Assembly: GCF_014647755.1 (NCBI RefSeq)
Contig: NZ_BMPU01000003.1
Coordinates: 62,001-126,000 of the forward strand
DNA from: Porphyromonas pasteri
Lineage (GTDB): Bacteria > Bacteroidota > Bacteroidia > Bacteroidales > Porphyromonadaceae
Length of the DNA: 64,000 bases
Direction of reading: 5' to 3'
Made by a program: the position numbers and the translations under genes. Each line of letters begins with the position of its first letter. Within the stretch, counting starts at the first letter, position 1. The notes under the pieces were generated by a model. That model did not search any database. It saw nothing but the letters and a program-made list of their open reading frames with translations, and was not told where the DNA came from. This document shows, piece after piece, positions 62,370-64,000 of this stretch.

Positions 62370-63065
62370 ATGTATAAGCCTACCGTCGTCTACGAAGACA
62401 ACCACCTCCTCTGCGTCAGCAAGCGCCCCGGCGAAATCGTCCAGGGTGACAAGACGGGCGATGAGCCGATGAGCGAAGCCCTCAAGGGTTGGCTCAAGGA
62501 GAAGTACAACAAGCCAGGCAACGTGTACCTCGGCGTGATCCATCGCTTGGACCGACCCGTGGGTGGTCTCGTCCTCTTCGCCAAGACGTCGAAGGCACTC
62601 AGCCGTATGAACGAGCTCTTCCGCACGGGAGACGTCTCGAAGCGCTACTGGGCCGTCGTCACCGCCCTCCCGCCGAAGCACTCCGACACCCTCGAGCAGT
62701 ACCTCGTGCGCAATGAGTCGCAGAACAAGAGCTACGTGGCTCGCCAAGGCGCTGCGACGCCTGGCGCCAAGCTCGCCCGACTCTCCTACCGCCTACTGGC
62801 CTCGGGCGAACACTATCATCTCCTCGAGATCGAGCTCCACACGGGCCGTCATCATCAGATCCGTTGCCAGCTCGCTGCCCTCGGCTGCCCCATCAAGGGC
62901 GACCTGAAGTACGGCGCACCTCGCAGCAACCCTGGCGGGAGTATCAGCCTACTTTCCAGACAGATATCCTTCACACACCCCGTGAGCAAGGAAGCCCTCA
63001 CCCTCACGGCTCCCGTACCCGACGAACGGCTATGGCACGACCTCGAAGCCGCCATTGAGCGGTAG
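62370..63065 (+). CDS. RluA-family pseudouridine synthase
   Basis: A 231-residue RNA pseudouridine synthase. The catalytic aspartate lies in VIHRLDRPVGGLVLFAKT (about residue 58), preceded by the family's YEDNHLLCVSKRPG. LEIELHTGRHHQIRCQLAALG is the second signature, and KYGAPRS follows. No S4 RNA-binding domain is present, so it resembles short RluA/RluC-type members; target (23S rRNA or tRNA) unknown. It is the last protein gene before tRNA-His. Confidence 0.93.
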   Translation: MYKPTVVYEDNHLLCVSKRPGEIVQGDKTGDEPMSEALKGWLKEKYNKPGNVYLGVIHRLDRPVGGLVLFAKTSKALSRMNELFRTGDVSKRYWAVVTALPPKHSDTLEQYLVRNESQNKSYVARQGAATPGAKLARLSYRLLASGEHYHLLEIELHTGRHHQIRCQLAALGCPIKGDLKYGAPRSNPGGSISLLSRQISFTHPVSKEALTLTAPVPDERLWHDLEAAIER

Positions 63066-63066
63066 G

Positions 63067-63098
63067 TTTGGTGAATTGAGAAAGTAGTATTACCTTTG
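63067..63098 (+). promoter_or_regulatory. Promoter of tRNA-His
   Basis: TTTG (63067-63070) and TACCTTTG (63091-63098) are separated by 20 bp, an exact match to the Bacteroidota -33/-7 consensus. It is the best promoter in the window and overlaps the stop region of the pseudouridine synthase gene. Confidence 0.75.
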
Positions 63099-63130
63099 CA
63101 GTGCTCAAGCGGAAAGCAGAGCATTTACAT

Positions 63131-63205
63131 GGTGGTTGTAGCTCAGTTGGTTAGAGCACTGGATTGTGGTTCCAGGTGTCGTGGGTTCGAATCCCATCTT
63201 CCACC
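63131..63205 (+). tRNA. tRNA-His (anticodon GTG)
   Basis: Cloverleaf by eye: extra G at position -1 (63131), acceptor GTGGTTG, D arm GCTC/GAGC, anticodon stem CTGGA/TCCAG with loop TTGTGGT (anticodon GTG), T arm GTGGG/CCCAT with loop TTCGAAT. The G-1 opposite C73 is the histidine identity signal. The acceptor's 3' strand CTTCCAC leaves two adjacent U-U mismatches at pairs 5-68 and 6-67. The encoded tail after C73 is CCC, not CCA, so CCA is added afterwards. Confidence 0.95.
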
Positions 63206-63215
63206 CCCAAAACTG

Positions 63216-63249
63216 AAGAGTGCTTGGCTTATCGAAGTCAAGCACTCTT
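63216..63249 (+). terminator. Intrinsic terminator of tRNA-His
   Basis: Arms AAGAGTGCTTGGCTT (63216-63230) and AAGTCAAGCACTCTT (63235-63249) with one G-T pair and a 4-nt loop, followed by GCTTTTATAT. Confidence 0.85.
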
Positions 63250-63284
63250 GCTTTTATATATACACATACCCTCACGCCGCCTCG

Positions 63285-64000
63285 ATGCCCCACGTGCAGC
63301 ACCTCTATCTCTTCTCTCGCCCTACGGACGGAGAGGACCAGCAGCTCAGAGCCCTCCTCTCTGAGACGATAGGCGCTACACCGAAGGTAAGTATCACGGA
63401 CACCCCACAGGGCAGACTCTACAGCTACTCTACGGAGCGAAGCATGAGCGAGACGGAGCTACGCCGTGAGCTTCTCACACGGCTCATCCCTTGGGGGCGC
63501 ACCACACACAGCGCCTTCTACCTTCCCGCCACGAGTGCCACAGCTGAGATCACGCACGTCGCCTTCGACCTCGACGGCACGCTCACGACGACGGAGCTGC
63601 TGCCCGAGCTGGCACGTCTCTCAGGTCGCTCGGAGGAGATGACCGCCCTCACCGAAGCGGCTATGGCAGGCGCCACACCCTTCCGTGAGAGCTTCATACA
63701 CCGCACTGAGCTCCTTCGTGGGCTATCCCGTAAGGCGCTTCACTCGGTCATCCGAAGCATCACCCTCCCCACTGACACCACGCTTCTCCTCCGCGAGCTC
63801 TCCCTCCCCACGGCTATCGTCACGGGAGCTTACCAGCCCTTCGTCGAAGATATCTGTGAGCGAGTCGGTCTCTCCGCCTTTGTAGGGAGCGCCGTACGCT
63901 ATACCGCTGACGGCGAATTCGATGGACTTGATCCCGAGGCTATCATTGATGCCGAGGGCAAGCGTGCCTTCCTCGAGGAGTGGACTGCAGGGGCGCTCGC
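63285..64000 (+). CDS. serB: Phosphoserine phosphatase SerB (C-terminus beyond window)
   Basis: The first 238 residues of a HAD-superfamily phosphatase, cut by the window edge. An N-terminal region of about 90 residues, perhaps one ACT-like domain, precedes the catalytic motif FDLDGTLTTTELLPELA, whose first aspartate is the nucleophile. The SerB-like cap follows (MAGATPFRESFIHRTELLRG), and then motif II with TAIVTGAYQPFVEDICERVG. It converts phosphoserine to serine. The start is the ATG at 63285, 35 bp after the tRNA terminator. The N-terminal region is shorter than in the two-ACT-domain SerB common in Bacteroidota. Confidence 0.85.
   Translation, partial: MPHVQHLYLFSRPTDGEDQQLRALLSETIGATPKVSITDTPQGRLYSYSTERSMSETELRRELLTRLIPWGRTTHSAFYLPATSATAEITHVAFDLDGTLTTTELLPELARLSGRSEEMTALTEAAMAGATPFRESFIHRTELLRGLSRKALHSVIRSITLPTDTTLLLRELSLPTAIVTGAYQPFVEDICERVGLSAFVGSAVRYTADGEFDGLDPEAIIDAEGKRAFLEEWTAGAL

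Overview
The window looks like a chromosomal segment of a GC-rich member of the Bacteroidota, most likely a Porphyromonas-type organism. The primary sigma factor is the short Bacteroidota form (287 residues). Many genes are preceded by TAnnTTTG -7 elements instead of a TATAAT box. The gene content also fits: a membrane-anchored CobN/HmuS-type chelatase homologue, a lipidated TamA homologue (TamL) beside TamB, a TonB-dependent receptor of the OMP_b-brl_3 kind, oxygen-independent ribonucleotide reductase, and a DtxR-FeoA fusion next to FeoB. The assignment rests on family recognition only; no 16S gene is present.

Layout. 1-4095 (-): CobN/HmuS homologue, its C-terminus cut by the window edge. 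4832-6156 (-): rex and a fumarylacetoacetate-hydrolase-family gene overlapping by 4 bp. 6331-10798 (-): nrdD, nrdG, rmuC. 11520-17555 (-): tripartite RND efflux operon (TolC-like, membrane-fusion lipoprotein, RND pump) ending in a small PII-like protein. 18642-22788 (+): rpoD, then dtxR-feoA and feoB. 22877-25678 (-): Kdo-kinase-like protein, GH3-family acyl-adenylating enzyme and a small membrane protein. 26396-31287 (+): GH20 hexosaminidase and PBP1A. 31342-40788 (+): gmd, fcl, tamB, tamL. 41466-46899 (+): slyD, then aroC, a polysaccharide flippase and two glycosyltransferases. 47489-52910 (+): two tandem small paralogues, a Tyr/Gly-rich secreted protein, a FadL-type porin and a BI-1 membrane protein. 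53033-56426 (+): rfbA, rfbC, rfbD and rfbB for dTDP-L-rhamnose. 56731-59118 (-): TonB-dependent receptor. 59932-64000 (+): Sua5/YrdC protein, ClC channel, pseudouridine synthase, tRNA-His and the start of serB.

The least explained structure is in the long intergenic gaps. Six copies of a 322-325 bp non-coding element (A 4293, B 17840, C 25856, D 40883, E 47032, F 59404) share imperfect terminal inverted repeats ending in TGTTGC/GCAACA. Two copies (D and F) are bracketed by a 4-bp ATAT duplication. They sit in or beside arrays of short imperfect palindromes centred on TA that repeat every 22 bp (22-23 in some arrays). The array at 56601-56715 matches both flanks of copy F and so looks like its unoccupied counterpart. 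I read this as a MITE-like family that prefers a 22-bp palindromic repeat family as its target. I cannot tell from here whether either family has been described.

Functionally, much of the window serves the cell envelope (TamB/TamL, PBP1A, flippase and glycosyltransferases, dTDP-rhamnose and GDP-fucose synthesis, RND efflux) and metal or haem handling (HmuS-like protein, DtxR-FeoA, FeoB). The anaerobic lifestyle shows in NrdD/NrdG and Rex. Long open frames antisense to the real genes are common because of the GC-rich codon usage and were left out.
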